A DNA stretch of 64,000 nt, taken from NCBI GenBank assembly GCA_945882315.1, contig CAMCWB010000003.1, forward strand, positions 38,158 through 102,157. The letters are read 5' to 3'. Position numbers and translations under genes: made by a program. Positions 45,001 to 53,398 of the stretch are shown in pieces (the stretch's first letter is position 1; every line of letters starts with the position of its first letter). The notes beneath the pieces are model-generated. The model had not been told where the DNA came from and did not search any database. It saw nothing but the letters and a program-made list of their open reading frames with translations. The DNA comes from Bauldia litoralis (GTDB taxonomy: Bacteria > Pseudomonadota > Alphaproteobacteria > Rhizobiales > Kaistiaceae).

Positions 45001-46544
45001 CACAGCGACTCCAGAAACCGGATAAGGGCCGCGCGATCCTCGGGCTTAAGGTTAGCCACCCTGTCGCGCGCGGCCTGCCCCTCGCCGCCATGCCAGAGGA
45101 TGGCTTCGAGGAAGTTCCGCGCCCTGCCGTCATGCAGGAAAAGCGTGTGGCCGCTGACGGTCTCGGTGAGGCCGATGCCCCAGAGTGGCGGCGTCCGCCA
45201 TTCCGAGCCCGAGGCGTCGCCGACCGTCATGCCGTCGGCAAGCCCCTCGCCCATGTCGTGCAGGAGGAAGTCCGAATAGGGCCAGATCAACTGGAACTGA
45301 TGCGCCTTCTCCGGCGCATCGCGCCGCGTCACGAATTTCGGATTGTGGCAGGCGGTGCAGCCGGACTCGTAGAAGATCTGCTTGCCGCGCAGCACCGTCT
45401 TGTCGTCGACATCGCGCCGCGCCGGCACGGCGAGATTGCGCGAATAGAAGTCGACGAGGTCGAGCACCGGGTCAGGCGCCTCAGTGTCGCCAAGCCGCTC
45501 CTGAACACCGCTCGCCATTTGCAGGCATTCGGGCTGCTTGGCGGTGCAGTCGCCCCAGTGGCGCGCCGCCTCCGGGTTGGAGATGCCGATATCGTCGGCA
45601 AAGGCGTCGGCCGATTGCTGGCCGATCGTCACCTGCGATGCCTTCCAGCCGAACCGACCCAGCGCCAGCACGCCGGTATCGGGATGGCGCACCATGCTCG
45701 GCTTGCCGGAGATGCCGTCCTTGTCACGGTCGTCGGGATTGGCGAGCGCCATTATGTCGGCGTCATGGATCGCCTCGACGAGGCCGAGGCCGATCATCTG
45801 CGGCGAGACGCGCGGCGACAGCATCAGTTCAGGATCGGGCGGCCCATAAGCCGGATCGACAAGGCGATAGGTTGGCTTGCGGAGCGAAGCCGTCTCGCCG
45901 CCGGAAAGCGTCACCGGCATCTCGTCATAACTGATCTCGACTTCGCCCTCGCCCTTGAGGCCGGGGACGCCGAACTCCTGCAACTGGCCGCCATAGATCG
46001 GGTCGGGAATGCGTAGCAGCGTCTTGTCGGCCAGCGCCTGCTTCTCGGCATCGGTGCGCGCCGGCACGGAGAGGCGGAACAGCATCGACTGGATTGCTTC
46101 GCCCTGGACGCGCGGCGGGTGTCCGCGACCGTCCTTCAAATGGCAAAGCTGACAGGCGCGCGCATTGAAGAGGGGACCGAGCCCATCGGAAGCCTGCGTC
46201 GAGGACGGCGAGGAAACCCAGGTCTTGCGGAAGAGCCCGTTGCCGAGCTTGAATTCCTGCTCCTGCTCGAAGGAGATATTGGCCAGCGACTGCGAGAAGG
46301 CGTCCTGGTTGACGAGCTTGGTCGAGGTCGTGGCGCCCGCCGACATGCGCTCGAAAGCCTCGGGCTTGGAGAAATCGGCAGGAACCTTCAGGACCCGCTC
46401 AACCTTGGCCGTACTCTTGGCATCAAGATCGTCGCGCCGGTCGAGGGTGCCGGAGGCAAAGCCCGCCGCTGACAGCGCGGCGAGCATGAGCATGGCCGTC
46501 GGCAGTCGATAAGGACCGAGAACCGGGCGCCAGAGCCGCCGCAT
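45000..46544 (-). CDS. di-haem c-type cytochrome (DUF1111, thiol oxidoreductase-like)
   Basis: A 514-residue periplasmic protein with two c-type haem motifs, CQLCH (about residue 130) and CTACH (about 395), and an N-terminal hydrophobic signal/anchor (about 13-30). It belongs to the di-haem oxidoreductase family (DUF1111), routinely found between two imelysin genes in iron-responsive operons. It may change iron redox state at the imelysin proteins; that is inference. It is 146 bases downstream of the first imelysin gene and coupled to the second by a TGATG overlap. Confidence 0.9.
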   Translation of the reverse strand: MRRLWRPVLGPYRLPTAMLMLAALSAAGFASGTLDRRDDLDAKSTAKVERVLKVPADFSKPEAFERMSAGATTSTKLVNQDAFSQSLANISFEQEQEFKLGNGLFRKTWVSSPSSTQASDGLGPLFNARACQLCHLKDGRGHPPRVQGEAIQSMLFRLSVPARTDAEKQALADKTLLRIPDPIYGGQLQEFGVPGLKGEGEVEISYDEMPVTLSGGETASLRKPTYRLVDPAYGPPDPELMLSPRVSPQMIGLGLVEAIHDADIMALANPDDRDKDGISGKPSMVRHPDTGVLALGRFGWKASQVTIGQQSADAFADDIGISNPEAARHWGDCTAKQPECLQMASGVQERLGDTEAPDPVLDLVDFYSRNLAVPARRDVDDKTVLRGKQIFYESGCTACHNPKFVTRRDAPEKAHQFQLIWPYSDFLLHDMGEGLADGMTVGDASGSEWRTPPLWGIGLTETVSGHTLFLHDGRARNFLEAILWHGGEGQAARDRVANLKPEDRAALIRFLESL

Positions 46545-46564
46545 GATCCTTCTTTCTTAGGCCA

Positions 46565-46635
46565 GAGCAATGTCAGGAAAAAGCCTGTCCCGGACTTGAT
46601 CCGGGATGGGAGCCGGTTTTCCGTCCGACATTGCG
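46565..46635. repeat. GAGCAATGTCAGGAAAA element, copy 2
   Basis: Same element as at 27264-27334: AGAGCAATGTCAGGAAAA at the left, CCGGTTTTCCGTCCGACATTGCGC at the right, with a CCCGGA-CTTGA-TCCGGG hairpin in the middle. It fills the gap between imelysin 1 and the di-haem gene, inside a presumed operon. Confidence 0.8.
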
Positions 46636-46690
46636 CAGAGAATAAGGGAGACGCGCACCCGAGATAGGGCGCGCGTCTCCGAGCGTAAGA

Positions 46691-47974
46691 CTATTGGAAG
46701 ACTGCCTCGGGATTGTCGAGGCTGTCCGAACCTTCGAACGCGATGGCTCCCAGTTCGAGCGTGGCAACCGCCTGCTCGATCGATTTGGTCTGGGTGATGA
46801 GCGCAGCGATTGCAGCCTGGACGACCGCGTTACCCTCATTATTCCCCTCGCCGATCATCTGGTCGTATTTCTCGGTCGACTCGGCGCGGGTCTTCATCTC
46901 GTTCATGCGGTCGACCGTCGCCTGGAGCTTGGCCTGGAGATCGGCATCGATCTCCGGAGCCTTCGCCTTGACCAGCTCGGAAACGCTCGGGCCGGAGACG
47001 GTGCTGCCGTCGGTCCGCTTGTAGCTGCCGAGATAGACATTCTGAATGCCGACCGCGTCATAGAGATGCGAGTTGTAGGTGTTGTCCGAGAAGCAGTCAT
47101 GCTCCTCTTCCGGGTCGTGCAGGAGCAGGCCGAGCTTCATGCGCTCGCCGGCAAGCTCGCCATAGGAAAGCGAGCCCATGCTCGTCAGGATGACCGGCAG
47201 GCTGGCGGCCGGATCGGCGAGAAGTTCCTTGCGGGCGGCGCCGTCGGCAGTCCAGTTGCCGACCATCTCCTCGAGGTCGGTGACGAGCAGCGTCGAGGCG
47301 GCCTTGAGATAGGCGGCGCGGCGCTCGCAATTGCCGCCGGTGCAGCTGGCCTTGTCGTAATCCGTGAAGGGACGCGCGCCGGCGCCCGGTCCGGTGCCGT
47401 TCAAATCCTGGCCCCAGAGCAGGAATTCGATGGCGTGGTAGCCGGTCGCGACATTGGCCTCGACCTCGCCGGCTTCCTGCAGCTTGCCGGAGAGCAGTTC
47501 GGGTGTGATCGCCGAAGCGTCGACCGTCTCGCCGCCGACGGTCAGCGACGGATTGGCGATGATGTTGGCGACGTAGAGCGGATTCGAATCCGACTCGCTA
47601 CCATAGCCGGCGTCGACATAGTCGATCAGGCCTTCGTCGAGCGGCCAGGCATTCACGCGGCCTTCCCAATCATCGACGATCGCGTTGCCGAAACGGTAGG
47701 CCTCCGTCTGCTGGTAGGACACGCACGAGGCGAACCAGGCGTCCTTGGCCGCGGTCAGCGTGGCTTCCGACGGCGCCGCAATGAGCGCATCGACGGCGGC
47801 GTCGAGCGCCTTCGCCGTGGTCAGCGAATCCTCATATTTGGCGAATGCGATATCGGCATAGTTGGTCAGCACGGCTTCGGCCGTCGGGGCCTCCGCCTGT
47901 GCGAGGCCGATCGACGCGGCGAGCGCGAAAGCCACGGTCGCGACGCCGAAGGCGCGCGGGAAAGCAGTCGTCAT
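46691..47974 (-). CDS. imelysin family protein (IrpA-like)
   Basis: A 427-residue exported protein with signal peptide (about 1-28, ending AQAEA). The imelysin domain has the full GxHxxE motif as GYHAIEFLLWGQD (about 177-189), the putative metal site of this M75-like family. It also has the DDWEGRVNAWPLDEGLIDYVD segment typical of IrpA/ICMP. The start is the ATG at 47974. It is the first gene of the imelysin/di-haem/imelysin/DUF1513 operon, behind two Irr-like boxes, so is expected to be iron-repressed. Confidence 0.92.
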   Translation of the reverse strand: MTTAFPRAFGVATVAFALAASIGLAQAEAPTAEAVLTNYADIAFAKYEDSLTTAKALDAAVDALIAAPSEATLTAAKDAWFASCVSYQQTEAYRFGNAIVDDWEGRVNAWPLDEGLIDYVDAGYGSESDSNPLYVANIIANPSLTVGGETVDASAITPELLSGKLQEAGEVEANVATGYHAIEFLLWGQDLNGTGPGAGARPFTDYDKASCTGGNCERRAAYLKAASTLLVTDLEEMVGNWTADGAARKELLADPAASLPVILTSMGSLSYGELAGERMKLGLLLHDPEEEHDCFSDNTYNSHLYDAVGIQNVYLGSYKRTDGSTVSGPSVSELVKAKAPEIDADLQAKLQATVDRMNEMKTRAESTEKYDQMIGEGNNEGNAVVQAAIAALITQTKSIEQAVATLELGAIAFEGSDSLDNPEAVFQ

Positions 47975-48306
47975 GAATATCTCCATCTGAGGTCAAGGGT
48001 CAGCGGAACACCGTCGACCGGGCGAGCGGGTGGGCAGGCGAGCGAAAACGGTTCCTTGGATTCTTCGTCAGCTCGCCGCGTGGTCTGTCCGGAGGACGCG
48101 GCGCCAATAAACGCCTCATAGAACATCCGGTCAACATTTTGATGAAGGAAATCAGTTACTTGGAATGATTCCACAATGGAAGAATTCTAAGCCTTGGCAG
48201 CTCGCGAATTCGAGAGATGCAGCCCGCGGCTGGATGCAGTAATCCATCCCGGCATTTCCGGACGGATGCTGATGTCCGCTCTCATCCGAAAGAGGCGATC
48301 ACGACC
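47975..48306. promoter_or_regulatory. divergent iron/SDR control region with two Irr-like boxes
   Basis: 332 bases between imelysin 1 (leftward) and the SDR gene (rightward). It holds two boxes, TGGAATGATTCCA (48161-48173) and TGGAAGAATTCTAA (48177-48190), three bases apart, both with the T(A/G)GAA-N3-TTC(T/C)A pattern. They lie about 190 bases before the imelysin ATG. On the minus strand TTGACCGGATGTTC (near 48134-48121) could be a -35 region just downstream of the boxes. Nothing else recognisable is seen. Confidence 0.65.
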
Positions 48307-49104
48307 ATGGCGAATACGGCAACCAACACTCAGAAGGCGGGCTTCAGCGGCCTGGCCGGCAAGCGCGCGGTCATCACCGGCGGCGCCGGCGGTCTCGCCG
48401 TCGCCACCGCCATGCGTCTCGCCGCCGAGGGCGTCAAGACAGCGATGGTCGACCTCAACCTCGACGGCGCCACCGCGGTTGCCGAGAAGATCAACGCGGC
48501 CGGCGGCGATGCCTCGGCCTTCAAGGTCGACGTCACCAGCAGCGCCTCCGTCGATAAGATGTTCGAGGATGCCGCCGCCAAGATGGGCGGCGTCGACATC
48601 CTGGTGACCTGCGCCGGCGGCTACAAGTCCTATGCGAATTTCGAGCAGATCCAGGAAGACGACTGGGACCGCGTCATCGCGCTCAACCTCAAGAGCGTCT
48701 TCCTGTGCTGCAAGGCGGCCCTCCCCTACATGAAGAAGAACAATTGGGGCCGCATCATCAATCTCGGCTCGATCGCCGGCCGCTCGACCAGCGCCGGCCA
48801 GTCGCCCGCCCATTACGGCACGTCGAAGGCCGGCGTCTCGATGCTGACCCAGTATGTCGCCAAGGATGTTGCCGGCTACGGCATCACCGTCAACACGGTG
48901 GCCCCGTCAACGACCAAGACCGAGCGCGTCGTCAATTTGATGACGCCGGACAAGGAAGCGGCCTTCACTAAGTCGACGCCGATGGGCCGACTCGCCGAGC
49001 CGGACGACATCGTCGGCATCATCGTCTTCCTCGCCAGCGAGGAGGCGCGCTACATCACCGGCGCGACCTATGACGTGAACGGCGGCCGGCTGATGCTGGT
49101 CTGA
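48307..49104 (+). CDS. SDR family NAD(P)-dependent oxidoreductase
   Basis: A 265-residue short-chain dehydrogenase. The cofactor loop is TGGAGGLAVATA (about 23-34), the NAG-type strand VTCAGG (about 100-105), the catalytic Ser in NLGSIAGRS (about 155-163) and YGTSK (about 173-177). The C-terminus YITGATYDVNGGRLML is classical. Annotation pipelines would probably call it 3-oxoacyl-ACP reductase, but context suggests a catabolic dehydrogenase. The ATG at 48307 is used; upstream frame is shadow. A strong terminator follows its stop. Confidence 0.9.
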   Translation: MANTATNTQKAGFSGLAGKRAVITGGAGGLAVATAMRLAAEGVKTAMVDLNLDGATAVAEKINAAGGDASAFKVDVTSSASVDKMFEDAAAKMGGVDILVTCAGGYKSYANFEQIQEDDWDRVIALNLKSVFLCCKAALPYMKKNNWGRIINLGSIAGRSTSAGQSPAHYGTSKAGVSMLTQYVAKDVAGYGITVNTVAPSTTKTERVVNLMTPDKEAAFTKSTPMGRLAEPDDIVGIIVFLASEEARYITGATYDVNGGRLMLV

Positions 49105-49110
49105 CGCAAA

Positions 49111-49140
49111 CCGGCCGCTCTCGGGCGGCCGGCTTTTTTT
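49111..49140 (+). terminator. strong rho-independent terminator after the SDR gene
   Basis: CCGGCCGC-TCTCGG-GCGGCCGG with 8-bp perfect stem and a run of seven T. It lies 6 bases after the SDR stop and 22 bases before the next ATG on the same strand, so it would separate the two genes unless read through. Confidence 0.9.
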
Positions 49141-49161
49141 GCCTTGAGTGACGGAGAAAAC

Positions 49162-50202
49162 ATGACCAAGAAGATCGCCGTTCTCGGCACCGGCGCCAAT
49201 GGCAGCTGCATTTCGGCCGACCTGATCCGCGCCGGCTATGACGTGACCATGATCGACCAGTGGCCGGCCCATGTCGAAAAGATGCGCCACGACGGCCTGA
49301 CGATCTCGATGCCCGACGAAGAGCTGCATGTCCGCGTCAACGCCTATCACCTCTGCGACGTCTGCATGCTGCATATCATCTTCGACGTCGTCCTCCTCTG
49401 TGTGAAGGCCTATGACACGCGCTGGGCCTGCGAGCTGATCAAGCCCTATTTGGCGCCGGACGGCATCCTCGTCGGCGTCCAGAACGGCATGACGGTGGAC
49501 GACATTATCGACATCGTCGGCGCCGACCGGACGATCGGCTGCGTCGTCGAGCTTGCCTCGGAGATGTTCGAGCCCGGCCGCGTCAAGCGCAGCATTCCGC
49601 CGTCGCGCGCCTGGTTCGGGCTTGGCGCCGTCGATCCGGCGATGCAGGACCGGGTCCAGGAGATCGCCGACATCATGAAGCATGCCGGCCGCGTCGGCTT
49701 CCCCGAGAAGATCATCTCGGCGAAATGGATGAAGCTGATCGTCAATTCGATGAGCATGGGGCCGCAGGCAATGCTCGGACTGAACGGCAGCGAGGCGGTC
49801 AAGCTGCCCGGCGTCCGCGAGATCATGCTCCGCTGCGGCGGCGAAGCGCTCGCCGCCGGCCAGTCGAAAGGCTACACGATCGAACCGATCTTCGGCCTGA
49901 AGCGCGAGGATATCGAAGGCTCGAACGATCTCCTCGAAATGCTCCTCGACAAGATCATGGCCGCCGTCGGCCCGACCGCGCATGACACCGTCGTGCAGGA
50001 TCACATGAAAGGCCGCAACAGCGAGGTCGACCTGATCAACGGCGCCGTCTTCGAGGAAAATACGCGGCGCGGCCGGCCTTCCAAGGCCAACCAGATGATC
50101 GTCGAGATGAGCCGCCGCATCCATGCCGGCGAGATCAAGGCCGATCCGTCCAATCTCGCTGCCGCGACGGAATTGCTGGCCCGCCTCGACGCCGGCGCCT
50201 GA
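49162..50202 (+). CDS. ketopantoate reductase (ApbA/PanE)-like protein 1
   Basis: A 346-residue Rossmann protein. GTGANGS (about 9-15) binds NAD(P); a C-terminal ApbA_C helical domain has AKWMKLIVNSMSM near 189-201, with the catalytic-type Lys. It shares RAGxDVxxIDQWPxHVExMR and KxYDTxW with the protein at 51489-52541, so the two are paralogues of a branch distinct from biosynthetic PanE (about 300 residues). The ATG at 49162 follows GGAG; a start 18 bases earlier lies too close to the terminator. Substrate unknown. Confidence 0.88.
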   Translation: MTKKIAVLGTGANGSCISADLIRAGYDVTMIDQWPAHVEKMRHDGLTISMPDEELHVRVNAYHLCDVCMLHIIFDVVLLCVKAYDTRWACELIKPYLAPDGILVGVQNGMTVDDIIDIVGADRTIGCVVELASEMFEPGRVKRSIPPSRAWFGLGAVDPAMQDRVQEIADIMKHAGRVGFPEKIISAKWMKLIVNSMSMGPQAMLGLNGSEAVKLPGVREIMLRCGGEALAAGQSKGYTIEPIFGLKREDIEGSNDLLEMLLDKIMAAVGPTAHDTVVQDHMKGRNSEVDLINGAVFEENTRRGRPSKANQMIVEMSRRIHAGEIKADPSNLAAATELLARLDAGA

Positions 50203-50205
50203 ACG

Positions 50206-50235
50206 AAAAAGGTCCGGGCAATGCCCGGACCTTCA
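50206..50235. terminator. bidirectional rho-independent terminator
   Basis: GGTCCGGGC-AAT-GCCCGGACC has a 9-bp stem extended by AA/TT pairs, with a run of T on the minus strand. It lies between the convergent KPR-like gene 1 and the binding-protein gene and can end both. Confidence 0.85.
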
Positions 50236-50258
50236 CTCGATAAGAAGCCTGTCCCGCC

Positions 50259-51335
50259 TTAAGGCAGCATTGCCGCCTGGTTGGCGTCGCGCCACGCAAA
50301 CAGCGCTTCCTTGACCTCGGCCGTGGTGAAGTCGTTCGCCCCGGCGATGAAGGAACCGTCGAGGAATTTCGCCGGATCGATCTCGGCCGGAACCTCGCCG
50401 AGACGCACCAGCGTCGGCTGGATGCGGCTCCAGACATCCGGCTGCAACTCGCCGAAATTCTTCGTCCGCGACAATTGCGTGATGTAGATGCTCTGCTCGA
50501 GCAGCTTGTGGCCGGAGGCCTCGTCTTCCCATTGCTCGGGCACGACCTTGCGGCAGACCGATTTCACGATCTTGGTGTTGACCACCGCGGCAAGCTGCGC
50601 CTTCGCCCAGGCCCGCAGGAAGCCTTCGATCTGCGGACGCTTCTCTTCCTTGGTCGCGTTCCACACGGCGAAGGAATTGGCCGGGTTCTCGTTGACCTCG
50701 GGCGGCGTGATGTTGCGGATCTCGATGCCCGCCGCCTCGATGCCGGCACGGTCGCTCTGGCCGCCCGCGAAGGCGTCGATGGTCTTGTCGCGGAGCGCCT
50801 TCGCCATGACCGGGCCTGAATCGCCGACGACGACCGTGGTCACGTCCTCGATCTTGAGGCCGACGCTTTCGAGCGCGATCGTCGTGGTGATCACGTCGCG
50901 GTCGCTGGCAAGGCCGATTATCTTGCCCTTGAGCTCGCCAAGGCCACGCACCGGGCTATTCTTGATCACGACGATGCCTTCCGGCGCGAACTGATAGGCC
51001 TCATAGACCACCGAGGCCGGAATGCCCTCATTCGCCATCTGCAGGACCTGCGCCGAATCGAGCATGACGATGTCGGCGTCGCCATTCTGCAGGAAGGCGA
51101 TGTAGGGAACCGTCGTCGCGGAGGCCAGCAACTCGACGTCGAGGCCCTCGTCCTTATAGAAGCCGAGCTCCTCCGCCACATGCTGCGCGAAGATCGAGCA
51201 GGCCGTGTTGTTGGAGGTAAGGACCTTGAAGGGCTTCAGCTCCTGCGCGGACGCCGCCGGGAGGCCGGCCAGCATGCCGACGCAAAACACTGCGGGAACG
51301 AACTGCTTCCCGATCAAACGCATGAAATTCGTCAT
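50259..51335 (-). CDS. NitT/TauT-type ABC binding protein, orphan
   Basis: A 358-residue periplasmic binding protein of the SsuA/ThiY-like group with a signal peptide (about 1-30, ending ASA). Features are VAEELGFYKDEGLDVEL (about 52-68), LQNGDADIVMLDSAQ (about 81-95) and GKIIGLASDRD (about 133-143). Ligands in this group are small anions, pyrimidines or sulfonates. No matching permease/ATPase pair is near; the only transporter nearby is of the peptide type. The start is the ATG at 51335 after AGGGGAG. Confidence 0.88.
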   Translation of the reverse strand: MTNFMRLIGKQFVPAVFCVGMLAGLPAASAQELKPFKVLTSNNTACSIFAQHVAEELGFYKDEGLDVELLASATTVPYIAFLQNGDADIVMLDSAQVLQMANEGIPASVVYEAYQFAPEGIVVIKNSPVRGLGELKGKIIGLASDRDVITTTIALESVGLKIEDVTTVVVGDSGPVMAKALRDKTIDAFAGGQSDRAGIEAAGIEIRNITPPEVNENPANSFAVWNATKEEKRPQIEGFLRAWAKAQLAAVVNTKIVKSVCRKVVPEQWEDEASGHKLLEQSIYITQLSRTKNFGELQPDVWSRIQPTLVRLGEVPAEIDPAKFLDGSFIAGANDFTTAEVKEALFAWRDANQAAMLP

Positions 51336-51488
51336 CGTTTCTCCCCTAGAGACTTTTTTAGTTTGCGCGCGGAGCGTAACAGCCGGAGCCGCTCCTACAA
51401 CTCGAAAACTGCGTGATCGATACCTCGGGACCGGACCGAAATCGGGGCCGCTCAAAATGAGCCGCGCCTCAACCGGGATATCCGGCAA

Positions 51489-52541
51489 TCATCGCGGCAG
51501 CCGGATCGAGAAGGGGACGAGGTTCTCGAGCCCTTGCTCTATCTCACCGCGCTCCAGCCTTTCGTAAAGCGCAACCATCATGTCGTTCATCGGCGTTGCG
51601 ATGCCGACTTCCGCCCCTTTGCGGGACAGCAAGCCGTTGAAAAAGCCGATGACCTCGGTCGGGCGGCCGCGGACGATGTCCTGCTGGACCATATTGGTGG
51701 CCCCCTTGCTGGCGCCGCCGCCGGTGGCTGTCAGAAGCTCGGCGATGGCGTCGTCGGACATGTTGCGGAGCGCCGCGGTCGGCACGTCGTAAAGCGGCTC
51801 GAGCTGCTGTCCGTGGGCGGCGGCGACATCGACGCCTTCGCGGAACAATTGCGCCGAAACGGCGCGATAGGCGGGGTCCGCGACCAGTTCCCAGGAGCGG
51901 CGGTTGCCGGCCACCAGCCCGGAAAGCGCCGCGCTGACGCTGTTGTGGATGAGCTTGGTCCACAGCGAGGCCTTGGCGTTATGGGCGATCTCGGTCTTGC
52001 CGGCATCGCGCAGCAGGCCGGCGATCCGTTCGGTGCGGGCACTCGCCTCGCCGTCGAGCTCGCCGACCGTGTAGTAGTGATGGCTGAGCTTGCGGTTGCG
52101 CCAGACATGACCCGGCGAGAGCAGCTCGCCACCACCGGTCATCAGGCAGCTCATCGTCCGCCCGGCGCCGACGATGGGCGCGATCCATTCATAGTTGAGG
52201 CTGTTCTGGGTCGAGACGATCACGCCGTCGGTGGCGAGCTTCGGCTCGACGAGCTGGACCAGCCAATGCGTGTCGTAGGATTTGCAGGTGACGAAGACGA
52301 CGTCGAAATGGTCGCGCAGCGTGCAGACCTCATGGACATGCAGCGCCTCCACCGGCACGACGAAGTCGTCCTCGGGATCCTCCTTGGGCCCGATGGTGAC
52401 GCGGAGACCGTTGCGACGCATCGCCTCGACATGTTCCGGCCATTGGTCGATGAGGACGACGTCGTGGCCGGCGCGGGTCAGAAGCGCGCCAAGCGGTCCA
52501 CCGATACCGCCCGGCGCGAGAACGGCAACACGGTCAGCCAT
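51489..52541 (-). CDS. ketopantoate reductase (ApbA/PanE)-like protein 2
   Basis: A 350-residue protein paralogous to the one at 49162. The cofactor loop is APGGIGGP (about 9-16), and the shared segments RAGHDVVLIDQWPEHVEAMR and CKSYDTHW follow. The C-terminal domain has KASLWTKLIHNSVSAAL near 189-205. It lies 29 bases downstream of the peptide-type ABC ATPase gene and is co-oriented, so it is probably the last gene of that operon. I infer a 2-oxo/2-hydroxy-acid reaction on the imported solute, without direct proof. Confidence 0.88.
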   Translation of the reverse strand: MADRVAVLAPGGIGGPLGALLTRAGHDVVLIDQWPEHVEAMRRNGLRVTIGPKEDPEDDFVVPVEALHVHEVCTLRDHFDVVFVTCKSYDTHWLVQLVEPKLATDGVIVSTQNSLNYEWIAPIVGAGRTMSCLMTGGGELLSPGHVWRNRKLSHHYYTVGELDGEASARTERIAGLLRDAGKTEIAHNAKASLWTKLIHNSVSAALSGLVAGNRRSWELVADPAYRAVSAQLFREGVDVAAAHGQQLEPLYDVPTAALRNMSDDAIAELLTATGGGASKGATNMVQQDIVRGRPTEVIGFFNGLLSRKGAEVGIATPMNDMMVALYERLERGEIEQGLENLVPFSIRLPR

Positions 52542-52570
52542 CGGCTTTCACTCCCCTTGCCCTCGCCGCA

Positions 52571-53398
52571 TCAGGCTTCACTGGTTACGCTCAGGAACGA
52601 GCCGCTGGCGCTGGGCGTGCTGGCGAGGAGTTCCTTCGTGTAGGCATGCTGCGCCTGCCGATAGATCGCCTGCGTCGGTCCCGTCTCGACGATCTGGCCG
52701 CGATGCATGACGGCGACCGTCGAAGCAAGATAGGCGACGGTGACGAGGTCGTGCGAGATGACGATGTAGGAGACGCCCATCCGCTCCTGCAGGCTGCGGA
52801 GCAGCATCAGAATCTGGGCCCGCACCGAGACATCGAGGGCCGAGGTCGGCTCGTCGAGGACGATGATCCGGGGCTCGGGCGCCAGCGCCCGGGCGATCGA
52901 GATGCGCTGGCGCTGGCCGCCGCTGAACTGGTGCGGATAGAGGTCGGCCTTGGCGGGCGGCAGGCCGACGAGCCGCAGCAATTCGGCGACCCGATCCTTG
53001 AGTTCGCCCTTGCCTGGCTTGGCGCCGGTCCCGTGGCGCAACGGCTCGGCGATGATGCTGCCGACCTTCATGCGCGGATCGAGCGAGGAATAAGGGTCCT
53101 GCAGCACGACCTGACGCAGCCGCTGCAACGACAGCTTCTCCGCCGCGGAGACGCCGGCAAGATCGCGGCCGTCGACCAGGACCGAGCCTTCGCTCGGCTT
53201 CAGCATCCCCATGACCAGCTTGGCGATGGTCGACTTGCCGGAGCCGGTGGCCCCGACGATGCCCAGCGTTTCGCCGCGCGAGACGCTGAGGCTGACGCGA
53301 TCGACTGCCAGATGGCTGGTCGCCGGACGCAGCAGCCCGCCGGGCTGGCCGTAGCGGACGCTGACCTCCTTCAGTTCGACGAGCGGCGTCCCGGTCAT
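52571..53398 (-). CDS. peptide/opine-type ABC transporter ATP-binding protein (DppF-like)
   Basis: A 275-residue ABC ATPase. Walker A is GATGSGKST (about 44-52), the signature FSGGQRQRI (about 151-159), Walker B IIVLDEPTSALD (about 170-181) and the switch His VISHDL. It is the F-type partner of the next gene; the two form the heterodimeric ATPase. The ATG at 53398 overlaps the stop of the D-type gene (ATGA). Confidence 0.92.
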   Translation of the reverse strand: MTGTPLVELKEVSVRYGQPGGLLRPATSHLAVDRVSLSVSRGETLGIVGATGSGKSTIAKLVMGMLKPSEGSVLVDGRDLAGVSAAEKLSLQRLRQVVLQDPYSSLDPRMKVGSIIAEPLRHGTGAKPGKGELKDRVAELLRLVGLPPAKADLYPHQFSGGQRQRISIARALAPEPRIIVLDEPTSALDVSVRAQILMLLRSLQERMGVSYIVISHDLVTVAYLASTVAVMHRGQIVETGPTQAIYRQAQHAYTKELLASTPSASGSFLSVTSEA

